Of a stretch of DNA of 64,000 nucleotides, positions 1-9,793 are shown piece after piece. Position 1 is the stretch's first letter, and each line of letters opens with the position of its first letter. The notes under the pieces were generated by a model. It was not told the DNA's origin. It was given only the letters and a program-made list of their open reading frames with translations, and did no database searches. The DNA comes from Haloferax gibbonsii ATCC 33959 (lineage in GTDB: Archaea; Halobacteriota; Halobacteria; Halobacteriales; Haloferacaceae). A program made the position numbers and the translations under genes. The stretch lies in the NCBI RefSeq assembly GCF_000336775.1, contig NZ_AOLJ01000001.1:16828-80827 (forward strand), given 5' to 3'.

Positions 1-150
1 ATGTCCGACGCCAGAGACACAGTCACGCTCCCTGAATCCGTGCACACACAACGCTCCCGGTCGGTCAACGTCTACGACCTAGCTACACTCCCTGACTCGC
101 CCACCTATCAGTATCCGCTCTCGCAGTTTGAGCAGGTGATCACGCAATGA
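1..150 (+). CDS. C-terminal end of an upstream gene, or 49-residue small protein
   Basis: An open frame runs from the first base to a TGA at 148-150. An ATG happens to sit at position 1, so it is either a 49-residue protein or the tail of a gene that starts before the window. Its stop overlaps the next start as ATGA, which indicates translational coupling and membership of the same operon as the ATPase and helicases downstream. No domain is recognisable in the visible part, which is polar and proline-containing. I consider the partial-gene reading more likely. Confidence 0.5.
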   Translation: MSDARDTVTLPESVHTQRSRSVNVYDLATLPDSPTYQYPLSQFEQVITQ

Positions 151-3100
151 GTAGAATGTCCAAAATCTGGGATGATAGCGTCGTCCGTGACTACCTGACG
201 CCGGAAGCTCATCAAAAATCTCGCGAACAGTTCCTGAAGACACACATAGACATCGATAAGATCCGAGCAGACTACCTTTTCCCGCACGAGGGAACAGACG
301 AATTCGTCACGCAGGAGGAGTTCCGAGACGCTATCCTCAAATCAAAGGTCGACGACGACAATCGGATATTCATCCTCCGTGGCGAGACCGGAAGTGGGAA
401 AAGCCAGCTCTGTCAGTGGCTCGAATACCAGATCGGCGCTGATCCAAATGAGGGGGACGAGACACACATCGCACTCCACGTGTCCCGGAGTAAGACTGGG
501 ATCGGCGATATACTCGACATCATCTCTGGACCGATCGACACCGACGTTACTGTGAGTAACGTCTCGGACCTCGACCCCGAGAAGGTTGCCGACGCGATCA
601 TTACCACGCTTCAAGCGTTCGGTGCGGGGATGGAGCAGTTCAGTAAAGACGAAATCGATGCCCTTACTGTAGATCGATCGAATGCAGCCGACCTTTCGTC
701 AATCCTCGAGAAAAATATCGCGGAGTATCAGGAATCCGCGACGAGTGAGGGCGAAAAGCGGATGTCAGACCTCATCACGAAGAAGGATTACAGGGACCTC
801 TCAATGGCGGCCTTCGGCTCGACGAAGGGAAGCGATACACTCTTTCCCGCTTTACAGAGCCAAGTCCACGAAATCCTTTCCCGAAACCTCGGTGTCGAAG
901 ACTTCCAAGGGAAACTCGAGGAACTTTCCGAGGAATACGAGAAACGAAATCTCCGTCCCGTCCTCATCTGTGAGGATCTTACGACATTCACTGTCCTCAA
1001 AGAACAACTCCTCGATCACATCTTCCAACTCGACAGCGGTCACTACGACGTCGTACTTGGCTGGACGTCCGGTTGGGAGAAGGATGACCTCTCGCGTGCC
1101 TTGGGTACGAGCCAGGGCATCAGCACGTACATGGAGGACCGTGCAGAAGGGTACCTTAGTACGACGGACGAGGATGGTCGGGCGTACTTCCTCGACGATG
1201 ACCTCACCGTCAAACTCGCCCGGAAATACATGTCGGTTATCCTTGATGAGTCAGATATGGACGAGTCACTTGCCGATGGTGTCCTCGAGTCGTTCGACAG
1301 TCTGTACCCGTTCAACGAGACGTTCATCGAGGAGTCCTACAACCATCTCATTCAGGATGGAAACAAACGTCGAACCCCCCGCCTACTCTTGATGCGAGTC
1401 ATTCGAGAGTGCCTGAGCTCAACCGTTCCACCCTTCGACGCGATCGAGGATAACCCGTACGTGGAACCGTTCCCCTCCCCAGTCGATCTCTCGTACACGG
1501 AGAGTCTCCAGCGACTCGGCAAGTGGTACGGGAGCGCAACGACGGATCGCCAACTCCGCGTTCACCGCCAGATCCCTGAGACGTTTGACGTTCCGCTGAC
1601 CGATGTCAATATCGACGACGACTGGGCATATTTACAAGCGGACGTCCCGGCTCCGACACTTAATCTCGGGGTCAGTGAGGGAACGTTCCATCCCGGCGAA
1701 TACATCACGCTACGGGCGACGCTCGACAACCGTGGCGAGGAAGACGTTACGATTCGTTTCAACGGTAGCGAGATCGCGACGACCGACTCCGACGGTTTCG
1801 CTTCCGTTCGGCTTCCGAACGAGAAGGGAGACATTACGTTCCAGGCTGAGAAAGATGGTGAGACAGACGCAACAGCCGTTACCGTCGTGGAACCATCTGA
1901 CGATACGTCTATTTCGGTCACGGTCAACCCGAAGACGCCAGCGGTGAGTGACGAAGTCACCGTCACAGCACGTGTAAATGGCGAACCACGAAGGGGTGTG
2001 CGAGTCTCCATCGACGATAACGAACTCGGCGAAACACGTAGTGACGGGAAGATTCATTTCAACGCGCCGGATACTGGGTCGGCCACCGTCGAGGCAGTCT
2101 ATGGCGACGCACGCGAGGAGACGACAATCGACATCGAGAGCTCAGACATCCACATTCCCGTTGGAACTGACCTCGACTCGACGACGGTCAAAGAGTACCT
2201 CCTCCAGTACCGTAACTGGATCAAGGTTGGTGACGCCTACGACAGTTCGACAGTCCTCCGTAAGGGGACCGCTGGCGTTCTAAACGAGTGGCACGACCCG
2301 ACTCTCCTCGGCAACCTCAACGCGCGTAACGACGGTGTCCATGGCATCTATTACACACGTGGAGCTGACATTCCGGTCACAATCGTCGGCGCAGACGAGC
2401 GTCAGGGGATGAGCTTCGAGCTCGACTTCGGTGTTGAATACGACGATATCTACGAACCGCTATTCTGGTACGGCATTAGCGAGTCGGGCGAGTTCCCCCA
2501 AGAAGACAAATATGACCTCAACTACGATCTCCTCCGCGCGTGGACGGACAAACAGGTCGCCGACTTCCGAGCGAAGATGCGTGCCGATCTGGAAGCGTGT
2601 ATTGACCCGATGACGCTCGAGGAATTCACCGTACTCGCGCAGTTTCTTATTCTCAACGCGAAGACCGGTCAACGCGAGATCGAAGCCGAGATGATGTTCG
2701 AGAAACCTCCAGAGGGTGGATTCATCCCCGGTGCCGAAGACGAACAGCCGTCTGCCCTACGAGAAGCGACGCTGGATCTTCTCAAGTCTCGAAACGCTCC
2801 GTACCATCTCTCGAAAGGACTGTTTCTCCTCAAGTCGAACGTCGTTGACCGCGAACGTCTCTCGAAGGCTATCCAGAACGTCTCCGAAAACCTCGATCAG
2901 TACCTGTTGCAGGCCATGCAGATCGACACAGCGGATCTCTCCAGCGCTTACCAGATCAGCACCACTCGATCGACTGGCTACGGCGTCGACATCCTCTTCG
3001 ACCGTGTGAAGGCCTATGCGACGACGCTCGACGATGTCTCGGCCGAACAGAACGCCGTGCACGTCACTGAAACCATCGACAGGGTTACCACCTACTATGA

Positions 3101-3506
3101 ACCGAACCACGACCAGGACGACCTCCACGATGCACTCACGCAACTCCATGACGTCCTCGATAAACTGGACGCGAGCAAGTACGAGTCGTGGAAAGAAGCC
3201 CGTGAAGCGGTAGCGGGCGACGCAAAGATCGACTTAGGGCAGTTCCGTCAGCGAATGAGGACGTTCGAGGATATCTCCGATAAATATGGCTACAAACTCA
3301 TCGCGACGCTTCATGACTATGAGGAGAGCCGAGCGACGGAATCGGCATGGGAGATCTACGAAGCGATCGCAGAGATGATCGAGGAAGCAGATGGCGTCAC
3401 ACTCCCAGAAGATGTCGGTTTCCGTGACCGCGTCAGAGATCTCTCAGAGTTTGAGACGTACGAAAAGCGGCGGAATGCCATCGAAACCACACTTGGAGGG
3501 AACTGA
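147..3506 (+). CDS. Large P-loop ATPase with two internal Ig-like domains (defence operon)
   Basis: This is a 1,119-residue protein. The Walker A motif GETGSGKS lies near residue 80 and a probable Walker B (VLICEDL) near residue 270, so the first ~440 residues form an ATPase domain. Residues ~505-665 are beta-rich and read as two consecutive Ig-like repeats (Gly-Glu turns, alternating Thr/Val strands, each ending in an Asp-Gly/Ala-Thr-Val pattern). These are normally found in surface proteins, yet there is no signal peptide or membrane segment here. Residues ~670-1119 are charged and largely helical. The start overlaps the preceding stop by 4 bp and the next gene follows after 2 bp. By position it resembles the large ATPases of multi-gene antiviral systems such as BREX or Dpd, but I cannot assign it to a named family. 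Confidence 0.8.
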   Translation: MSRMSKIWDDSVVRDYLTPEAHQKSREQFLKTHIDIDKIRADYLFPHEGTDEFVTQEEFRDAILKSKVDDDNRIFILRGETGSGKSQLCQWLEYQIGADPNEGDETHIALHVSRSKTGIGDILDIISGPIDTDVTVSNVSDLDPEKVADAIITTLQAFGAGMEQFSKDEIDALTVDRSNAADLSSILEKNIAEYQESATSEGEKRMSDLITKKDYRDLSMAAFGSTKGSDTLFPALQSQVHEILSRNLGVEDFQGKLEELSEEYEKRNLRPVLICEDLTTFTVLKEQLLDHIFQLDSGHYDVVLGWTSGWEKDDLSRALGTSQGISTYMEDRAEGYLSTTDEDGRAYFLDDDLTVKLARKYMSVILDESDMDESLADGVLESFDSLYPFNETFIEESYNHLIQDGNKRRTPRLLLMRVIRECLSSTVPPFDAIEDNPYVEPFPSPVDLSYTESLQRLGKWYGSATTDRQLRVHRQIPETFDVPLTDVNIDDDWAYLQADVPAPTLNLGVSEGTFHPGEYITLRATLDNRGEEDVTIRFNGSEIATTDSDGFASVRLPNEKGDITFQAEKDGETDATAVTVVEPSDDTSISVTVNPKTPAVSDEVTVTARVNGEPRRGVRVSIDDNELGETRSDGKIHFNAPDTGSATVEAVYGDAREETTIDIESSDIHIPVGTDLDSTTVKEYLLQYRNWIKVGDAYDSSTVLRKGTAGVLNEWHDPTLLGNLNARNDGVHGIYYTRGADIPVTIVGADERQGMSFELDFGVEYDDIYEPLFWYGISESGEFPQEDKYDLNYDLLRAWTDKQVADFRAKMRADLEACIDPMTLEEFTVLAQFLILNAKTGQREIEAEMMFEKPPEGGFIPGAEDEQPSALREATLDLLKSRNAPYHLSKGLFLLKSNVVDRERLSKAIQNVSENLDQYLLQAMQIDTADLSSAYQISTTRSTGYGVDILFDRVKAYATTLDDVSAEQNAVHVTETIDRVTTYYEPNHDQDDLHDALTQLHDVLDKLDASKYESWKEAREAVAGDAKIDLGQFRQRMRTFEDISDKYGYKLIATLHDYEESRATESAWEIYEAIAEMIEEADGVTLPEDVGFRDRVRDLSEFETYEKRRNAIETTLGGN

Positions 3507-3508
3507 CT

Positions 3509-4264
3509 ATGGCTATACAGTCCACAGCGCTCGAGTCAAAACTCGAGAGCCTCGAACAGAAGGCGGACCAGTACGACACGCGAACGAACACGGCAGCTCG
3601 AGTTAACAAAGCCGAAGAACACCTGATGGAACTGAACCAGGCGCTTAACAAACTCGAGGGTTCGCTTGACGTTTTCGAACAGCAGGCGGGAATCCTAACA
3701 GAGGTCTTCGGACACTCCCCCCCGTCGAGGGCGACAAGTGCCCGTGACAAGGCACGCTCGATTACACGCGTCTCTCAGGATGACGTTCTCGACATGATCG
3801 ACGAAAGTGGCCAATCGTTGTCGAATCATATCGACGAGGTCCGAGAGACACGTGAGGACGTGAACGACGCACGACGATCCATCAACGATCACCTAAAAAA
3901 GATTCAGCGTCGAAAACTCGATGACGCGAACACCGCGGAGAGCATTCAGAAGATCGTCGGCGAGGATCCAGACGCGATGGACACGATTAGCCGGTATCGG
4001 TCGTTCATCAGGTCTATCCTCAATCCCAATGGTTCGGTTTCCAGCCTAAAGACACAGTGGCAGGGACTGGAAAAGGCCTTCGAGAACCTCGATACGGACT
4101 GGAAGGGCTTCCAGAGACACCACGACCTCAGCGATCAAACGATTGAAGATCTGAAGACGCTTAGTGAGGAGGGCCAAGTCGACCTCGATGACCTTTCAGA
4201 TGCGAGCGTCAATGAGATGCTAAATATTCCCGAACTCCGGTCGACAATCAAGGTGAGTCTATAG
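3509..4264 (+). CDS. Coiled-coil protein of the defence operon
   Basis: This 251-residue protein is rich in Glu, Lys, Gln and Leu, with heptad-like spacing over residues ~5-60 and ~95-140. It has no cysteine clusters, signal peptide, membrane segment or catalytic motif that I can recognise. It starts 2 bp after the ATPase stop and ends 6 bp before the first helicase, so it is certainly co-transcribed. The likely role is structural, either bridging the ATPase and the helicases or acting as a regulatory subunit; this is inference from context only. Confidence 0.75.
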   Translation: MAIQSTALESKLESLEQKADQYDTRTNTAARVNKAEEHLMELNQALNKLEGSLDVFEQQAGILTEVFGHSPPSRATSARDKARSITRVSQDDVLDMIDESGQSLSNHIDEVRETREDVNDARRSINDHLKKIQRRKLDDANTAESIQKIVGEDPDAMDTISRYRSFIRSILNPNGSVSSLKTQWQGLEKAFENLDTDWKGFQRHHDLSDQTIEDLKTLSEEGQVDLDDLSDASVNEMLNIPELRSTIKVSL

Positions 4265-4270
4265 ACGCCA

Positions 4271-7200
4271 ATGGAGAATCCTGCTAAACGTGCGGAAGCG
4301 GCGATGGACGCCTATCGGAAACACTTCATTGGTGCCGGTGGTCGAGCGGCGCGAAACGTCGCCCATCGTTTTGAAGCCACTAACAACGGCGAGGAATCCG
4401 TTATCGGCTTTCGCGGCCCATATCTGCAGGCGCTTAATGTTGCGAACTGGAGCACAAAGTCTTGGCTCTCGTTCAGCAAGCGAGCGGGGATTCATCCGCT
4501 TGTCCGTCTCGCGTTCGAGGATATCGGGTTCCGCCGACTCTATGACTTCCAAGAGCGGAGTGTAGAGACGATCCTCGACGGGCAGGATACTGTTATCACG
4601 GCCGCGACCGGCCGGGGGAAGACCGAAGCGTGGCTCATCCCCATCCTTGACTACATCCTCAATGCGAATCAGGGGAACGTCGATGAGAGTTGCCCTGATG
4701 ATGTTAAAGCGGTCCTCACGTATCCGACGAAAGCGCTCGCCCAGGACCAGTTGAAGCGCCTGATCAAGTACCTCTATCGGATCAACGCGGAACTCCCGAC
4801 GAACGACCGCATCACTGTCGGGATCTACGACGGGGACACGCCGGGAAATATGTCCTCGCGTGCGGAGGGCTACCTGAATGCGACGTTCAAGTACTTCGAG
4901 TGTCCGGGCTACAACGACGCGCTCGAGAAATGTCAGAACTGCGGGAAGAGTGTTCATGTCCGGAATGCCGGCCAGCGTTACGAACTTGAACCCGAGAAGA
5001 AGCAGTGTGTCGACGACGTTCCTTTAGACTTCCTCCGATTGACAAAAAAAGAGATCCTCGAGGAGGGTGTTGACATCCTACTCACGAACCCGGACACGAT
5101 CAACCTCAAACTTGTCAACACGAACGCGGGCGACGAACACGACACGTTTGTCTACGAGCCACAGTTCTTCGTCTTCGACGAGGTCCACACCTACGACGGT
5201 CTCTTCGGGAGTTATACGGCGATGCTCACGAAGCGTATCCGAGCACTACGCGGGACACGTGATGTCGACGCCCCGCAGGTGATCGCGAGTAGTGCCACCG
5301 TCGAGAACGATGTCGAATTGTTCCGGCGTATCAGCGGAGCGGCGGACGTCGCGCACGTCGATGAAAACCCCCGCGAACTAGACCCACCGCCACTCCAGAA
5401 CGTACCCGACGCACTCTACGATGAACCGATAACGGTGGTGCAATTACGTCGCGCGGTTCGTGGTGAGAGATCGTACCCGGCCCCGCTCGACTCGTTCGAC
5501 CCATCCATCGACGACCCGAGTACGATCGACAACGAGAGCCTTGACGAACTGGTCGGTGACGCGCTCTTCGAGCATCTCACCTCGAAGTCGAACGATCCGG
5601 TCGTACACGCTATACAGCACTTCCACGAAGAACTTGCCGACGAGCCACGAACTCGCGAGGCGTTCCTCGACACTCTCGAGACAGAGTACTCGCTCACCGA
5701 CGCACAATCGGAGACTGCCCTCCAAAACTTCCGCACGCTCGGCGAGTACTCGGGCTTACTGGAGAACCGAAGCCACCTCTTCTCGTGGCCGCTCGACGGG
5801 TTCTACAGTTGTGCACAGTGCGCGGCCGTCTATCGTTCCCCACATGACTCGTGTGCGGAGTGTGACTCGGGCATCGTCACGCGTGCGACGTACTGCCGTC
5901 GGTGCGCTGAGGAAGCTCTTGTGGCGTGGTACTGTCCCGAGTGTGATCAACTCGAGTCCTATACGCCGTCCGAAGAGGGAAGCTTCGCCTCGCGGGATGA
6001 GCAGTATTGTGGGCGGTGTGAGGCCGCACGCGATGACGAGGTGCGTCTGCTTCGAGTGTCGTTCACGCCCGAACTGGAGTGTCAGTCCTGTGGCGCTGTG
6101 GAAGAGCGCAGCGTCATTGAGACCTGCACATGTGATGCGGCGATGACGCGTACCTCTGTCAACGAGTGGACGTGCACGAACCCACAATGTGGCCGAGCGA
6201 AATCCGCTGACTCAGGGTGTTCCGCCTGCGGTTCCGAGCAACGCGTCCTCCGACGGAGTGACGCGGCCGTCGAGTGCCGGTCCTGTGGGCAGACGTACGA
6301 TGCCACAGACATCCCACGCCAGTGCGCGTGTGGGCATTCGGTCGAGAACACCCGGCTCATCCCTTGGATATGCGTCCGCGGGGGATGTACGCGCGACTAT
6401 CACGCGCCGTCTCCCCCGACGGAGTGTGAGTGTGGTACGGAGGTGTTCGTCAAGAAGGGGCTCTTTGAGGTGTTCGAGAATGACCACTGTACTGAGTGCG
6501 ATACCGCCGTCCTCTCTGGGTCATCCTGCCAGTGTGACGATCCGGAGCACCAACAGCAGGCCGACGCCTTTCAGTCCTATCAGACGATCACTAACGGCGG
6601 ACGCATCGTTCCGGTTCGCGACCATACGTCAGTCGTCCCGTGTCGTCATCAGCGACTCGGGTATCGGATCGGACAGCGCTACGACGAGTTGGTCCGCAGT
6701 CCGAACAACATCGCCGTCACGACCTCTCAGTACTTGCTCCGCGGGGTCGCGGACGATGAGGACTACTCGTCGGCGAAGATGTTGTCGTTCGCCGACTCCC
6801 ATCGCGACATGAAGGAACTCGGACGGGACTTCAACGAACCGGAAGTTGAGACACTCCTCGATCAAGCACTCGTCGAAGCGATTCGTACTGCCGACGACTC
6901 GTGGCTGACGCTCGATAACGTGCTCACGGAATCGTTGGCGTGCATCGACACCCTTCACGACGAACTCAGTCCACCCCGTGCCCTCCAGGACGTCTCGTTC
7001 GACTTGAAGGAGCATCTCGTCGACCGCTCTCGCCGGTTCATGGACACCGAGGAGGCAATCCGGGACAGACTTAGTCGACGGGCGGTCCCACACAGTTACA
7101 CGAAACGGTTCCGAGAGCGGGGTGGCTCGCTAGCTTCGGACGGCCTCGTCGACGTCCGCGTCGATCCGGGGGTACTCGCGGACCTCTCCGATGCCGAGCG

Positions 7201-9793
7201 TGACCTCCTCCGGGGCGTCGTCGAAACCGGGAACGGCTGTCCCGTCGGTTCACTCCCGGAGCGATTCGGAGACAGCACACGCGGCGACGTCATCGATGCG
7301 CTAATCAAGCGCGGCGTCCTTGACGGGGAAAGCGACGACTATCTTTCACTGAACCCGATGGTGCTTGAGTTGACGCTCGCAGGTGACGCCGACAGCATCC
7401 AGTACAATCCTGGGTCAGGCCGGTTCTCGCCGTCGTGGCTCAGCCAGCTCGGCGTCCAATCGCGTGACCTAGTCCCCTTCGACACCACACTCGAGGAGCG
7501 GGCCGACCCAACCAGTCCTCAGTTCCATCAACGGGCGTACCGCGCCGAGTACTCTCGGGCGCGAATCCTAATCGCAAAAGTCTATCTCGGGATGACGGAC
7601 AAACGCGAGCGTCGCGAACTCGAGTATCTCTTCCGAGAGGGCAACTACCCTCACTTCCTCTCCTCAGGCCCAACGATGGAACTCGGTGTCGACATTGGTG
7701 ACCTTGATGCGCTTCTCCTCTACGGGGTGCCGCCGAACATGAACGCGTACCTCCAGCGCGTCGGCCGCGCCGGTCGAAGTTCGCACTCCTCACTCGTCCA
7801 CAGCGTCAGCCAGCGTAACCCGATTGACTACTACTACTACGAAGAACCGACGGACCTCATAAGCACAGATCCGAAACCCGTCCCGCTCAACGAGCACAAT
7901 GAGGAGGTCCTCCGTGTTTCACTCTCGTGGGCTGTGTTCGACTACGTCGCAGCGAACTTCGTTGTGCCCTGGGAGGTCGACGGCTGGGGTCCGAACGCCA
8001 CTGTTTCAGGCGGGGACGACTTCGAACGTCGTGACACCGATACCGACGATTCCGACTACGGGAAGCTCACGCATCTAATGACGCTACCCGTCTCGAAACT
8101 TGGCCTTGACACCGATGTCTCGAAACTCGCCGCGCTCGGAACGATTGTCAGCGACAACGAGCGACAGATTCGTGACTACTTGCGCTCCCTGCTTGCGTAC
8201 CAGTACTGTACCGACTGTAGCGCGAAATACGATCGCTCGGACACTGTCGACACCTGTCGTGTGGACGGATGCAATAGCCGAATCCTCGACGCGCAGGTGG
8301 AGTTCGGCGACATCGTCGACGAGGCGGTGGCGTCTTTCCAAGACCGCTATCTCAACCCGTATCGGACGTACCGCAACCGACTCATCGAGGAACAGCAGGC
8401 GCTGAGCCAGGAGCGGACGACCCTCCGTCGAGAGAAACGGCGTGCTCGACGTGATGAGGCGACGCGGCTTCGCCGTCGCGAGAGCGCGGTTGCAGAACGT
8501 ATCCGTGCACTTCAGGACCACCTCGACACGCTCGAGCGACAATCCTATTCAGACTTCCTCCAGAACGCACGCACCAGTAAGTTCGCGTTCACCATGCGGA
8601 ACGTCTCGAACAACGTCGGACTGACGCTAGTCACCGAAAAGGACGGCGCGTACACTCGTCGCGATGTCGGTGGTAATTACGGTGGACGGAACGTCCGCAT
8701 GGCCATTCAGGAACTCTACCCCGCAGCGGCGTACCTCGACGACGGCGAGACATACGTCGTCAGTCACCTTCGAACAGACGACTTCGATTCCTCAACACTC
8801 CGCGAGCAAGTCGTGGACGCCGATACCGATGCCGACCACCTCGCCGAGGAGAAGGTCTGCAGTGCGTGCCACACGTCGCACCCCCTCACCACGTCCGAGT
8901 GCCCCTGTGACCACGACGCCCCGCTCAAACGCCGTCGACTCGTCGCGATGGACAGCGTCGAAGCCCACCGCGACGATCTCCGCATGAGCAAGGATGGTGA
9001 GCCAGCCCGCAAACTATACCAGAGGCCCGCAGAGGAAGTACAGAACACCTATGCGGAACGCGAGACGTCCATTTTGGAATTTGAACCGATTGAGTCTTTC
9101 CGCGTTCACGATGGAGACGGCGCGCCGATCGGGTCGCTTGAGTATGGGGATTACACCGTTCTCACGCACACCCAGAGTTACCGCGCGAAATACAAGAACG
9201 GCGAGACCGATCCACGCCAGACTCTCTTCGAGGTCTGTGGCGAGGGGAACTGCACAGGCATAATCTATCGTGACGACGAGGGGCACGCGCAGTGCTCCGC
9301 GGATCCCGAACATAGTCCGAATCGACGCGGTGCCGACTCTGAGTACGTCCGCCTTGGGTACTCCTACGAGACGAGTGGCGTCCGTGTCTCACTCGACGAC
9401 ACCGAGCAGTCGCATACATTTGTTCACGGCCTCCGCGTCGCGCTTCAGTCGCTCGGCGGAGTAAATATCAGGGAGCTCAACGAAACGACGGCCGACGACC
9501 ATGTCGATCTGCTTGACGCTCAGGAAGGTGGTGCGAACATCGCCAAACTCCTCGTCGAACGCGATTCTGGTGACTTCCGGAACTTCCAGTACGCGATGGA
9601 ACTGGTCCGTGACCACTTCGTCTGCAACTGTGAGGACGGCTGTCCATTGTGCCTCTACCAGTACGGCTGTGACGAACACAACCAGCCACGGTCGTTCGCT
9701 CGCGGCAGCGTTCTCGACTACTTCAAGCTCGGACTGCCGACGATTGCACCGGTCGATACAATTACCACCGATTCGCCAGCTACTGACCCATGA
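4271..9793 (+). CDS. DEAH-type SF2 helicase with zinc-ribbon array and DUF1998-like C-terminus (copy 1)
   Basis: This is a 1,840-residue protein. Helicase motif I (ATGRGKTE) is near residue 112, motif II (DEVH) near 301, motif III (SAT) near 340, and motifs V/VI (ELGVDIGDLDALLLYG, QRVGRAGR) at ~1135-1165. Between the two RecA-like lobes, residues ~515-757 hold a long series of C-x2-C zinc-ribbon pairs; further ribbons occur near 1312 and 1530. The C-terminus carries the C-x(3-4)-C-x2-C-x5-C cluster (GCPLCLYQYGC, ~1790) typical of DUF1998, seen in MrfA-type helicases, DISARM DrmAB and Druantia DruE. The length matches DruE. A paralogue follows immediately, overlapping by 4 bp. The expected role is nucleic-acid translocation during recognition or clearance of invading DNA. 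Confidence 0.88.
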   Translation: MENPAKRAEAAMDAYRKHFIGAGGRAARNVAHRFEATNNGEESVIGFRGPYLQALNVANWSTKSWLSFSKRAGIHPLVRLAFEDIGFRRLYDFQERSVETILDGQDTVITAATGRGKTEAWLIPILDYILNANQGNVDESCPDDVKAVLTYPTKALAQDQLKRLIKYLYRINAELPTNDRITVGIYDGDTPGNMSSRAEGYLNATFKYFECPGYNDALEKCQNCGKSVHVRNAGQRYELEPEKKQCVDDVPLDFLRLTKKEILEEGVDILLTNPDTINLKLVNTNAGDEHDTFVYEPQFFVFDEVHTYDGLFGSYTAMLTKRIRALRGTRDVDAPQVIASSATVENDVELFRRISGAADVAHVDENPRELDPPPLQNVPDALYDEPITVVQLRRAVRGERSYPAPLDSFDPSIDDPSTIDNESLDELVGDALFEHLTSKSNDPVVHAIQHFHEELADEPRTREAFLDTLETEYSLTDAQSETALQNFRTLGEYSGLLENRSHLFSWPLDGFYSCAQCAAVYRSPHDSCAECDSGIVTRATYCRRCAEEALVAWYCPECDQLESYTPSEEGSFASRDEQYCGRCEAARDDEVRLLRVSFTPELECQSCGAVEERSVIETCTCDAAMTRTSVNEWTCTNPQCGRAKSADSGCSACGSEQRVLRRSDAAVECRSCGQTYDATDIPRQCACGHSVENTRLIPWICVRGGCTRDYHAPSPPTECECGTEVFVKKGLFEVFENDHCTECDTAVLSGSSCQCDDPEHQQQADAFQSYQTITNGGRIVPVRDHTSVVPCRHQRLGYRIGQRYDELVRSPNNIAVTTSQYLLRGVADDEDYSSAKMLSFADSHRDMKELGRDFNEPEVETLLDQALVEAIRTADDSWLTLDNVLTESLACIDTLHDELSPPRALQDVSFDLKEHLVDRSRRFMDTEEAIRDRLSRRAVPHSYTKRFRERGGSLASDGLVDVRVDPGVLADLSDAERDLLRGVVETGNGCPVGSLPERFGDSTRGDVIDALIKRGVLDGESDDYLSLNPMVLELTLAGDADSIQYNPGSGRFSPSWLSQLGVQSRDLVPFDTTLEERADPTSPQFHQRAYRAEYSRARILIAKVYLGMTDKRERRELEYLFREGNYPHFLSSGPTMELGVDIGDLDALLLYGVPPNMNAYLQRVGRAGRSSHSSLVHSVSQRNPIDYYYYEEPTDLISTDPKPVPLNEHNEEVLRVSLSWAVFDYVAANFVVPWEVDGWGPNATVSGGDDFERRDTDTDDSDYGKLTHLMTLPVSKLGLDTDVSKLAALGTIVSDNERQIRDYLRSLLAYQYCTDCSAKYDRSDTVDTCRVDGCNSRILDAQVEFGDIVDEAVASFQDRYLNPYRTYRNRLIEEQQALSQERTTLRREKRRARRDEATRLRRRESAVAERIRALQDHLDTLERQSYSDFLQNARTSKFAFTMRNVSNNVGLTLVTEKDGAYTRRDVGGNYGGRNVRMAIQELYPAAAYLDDGETYVVSHLRTDDFDSSTLREQVVDADTDADHLAEEKVCSACHTSHPLTTSECPCDHDAPLKRRRLVAMDSVEAHRDDLRMSKDGEPARKLYQRPAEEVQNTYAERETSILEFEPIESFRVHDGDGAPIGSLEYGDYTVLTHTQSYRAKYKNGETDPRQTLFEVCGEGNCTGIIYRDDEGHAQCSADPEHSPNRRGADSEYVRLGYSYETSGVRVSLDDTEQSHTFVHGLRVALQSLGGVNIRELNETTADDHVDLLDAQEGGANIAKLLVERDSGDFRNFQYAMELVRDHFVCNCEDGCPLCLYQYGCDEHNQPRSFARGSVLDYFKLGLPTIAPVDTITTDSPATDP

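Noticed and set aside
682..1392. Long Arg/Ser-rich open frame within the ATPase gene
   Set aside because: Out-of-frame shadow in GC-rich DNA; its basic, Ser/Arg-rich composition contradicts the acidic haloarchaeal proteome.
4259..4957. 232-residue minus-strand frame over the first helicase start
   Set aside because: Antisense of a well-supported helicase domain; no family features.
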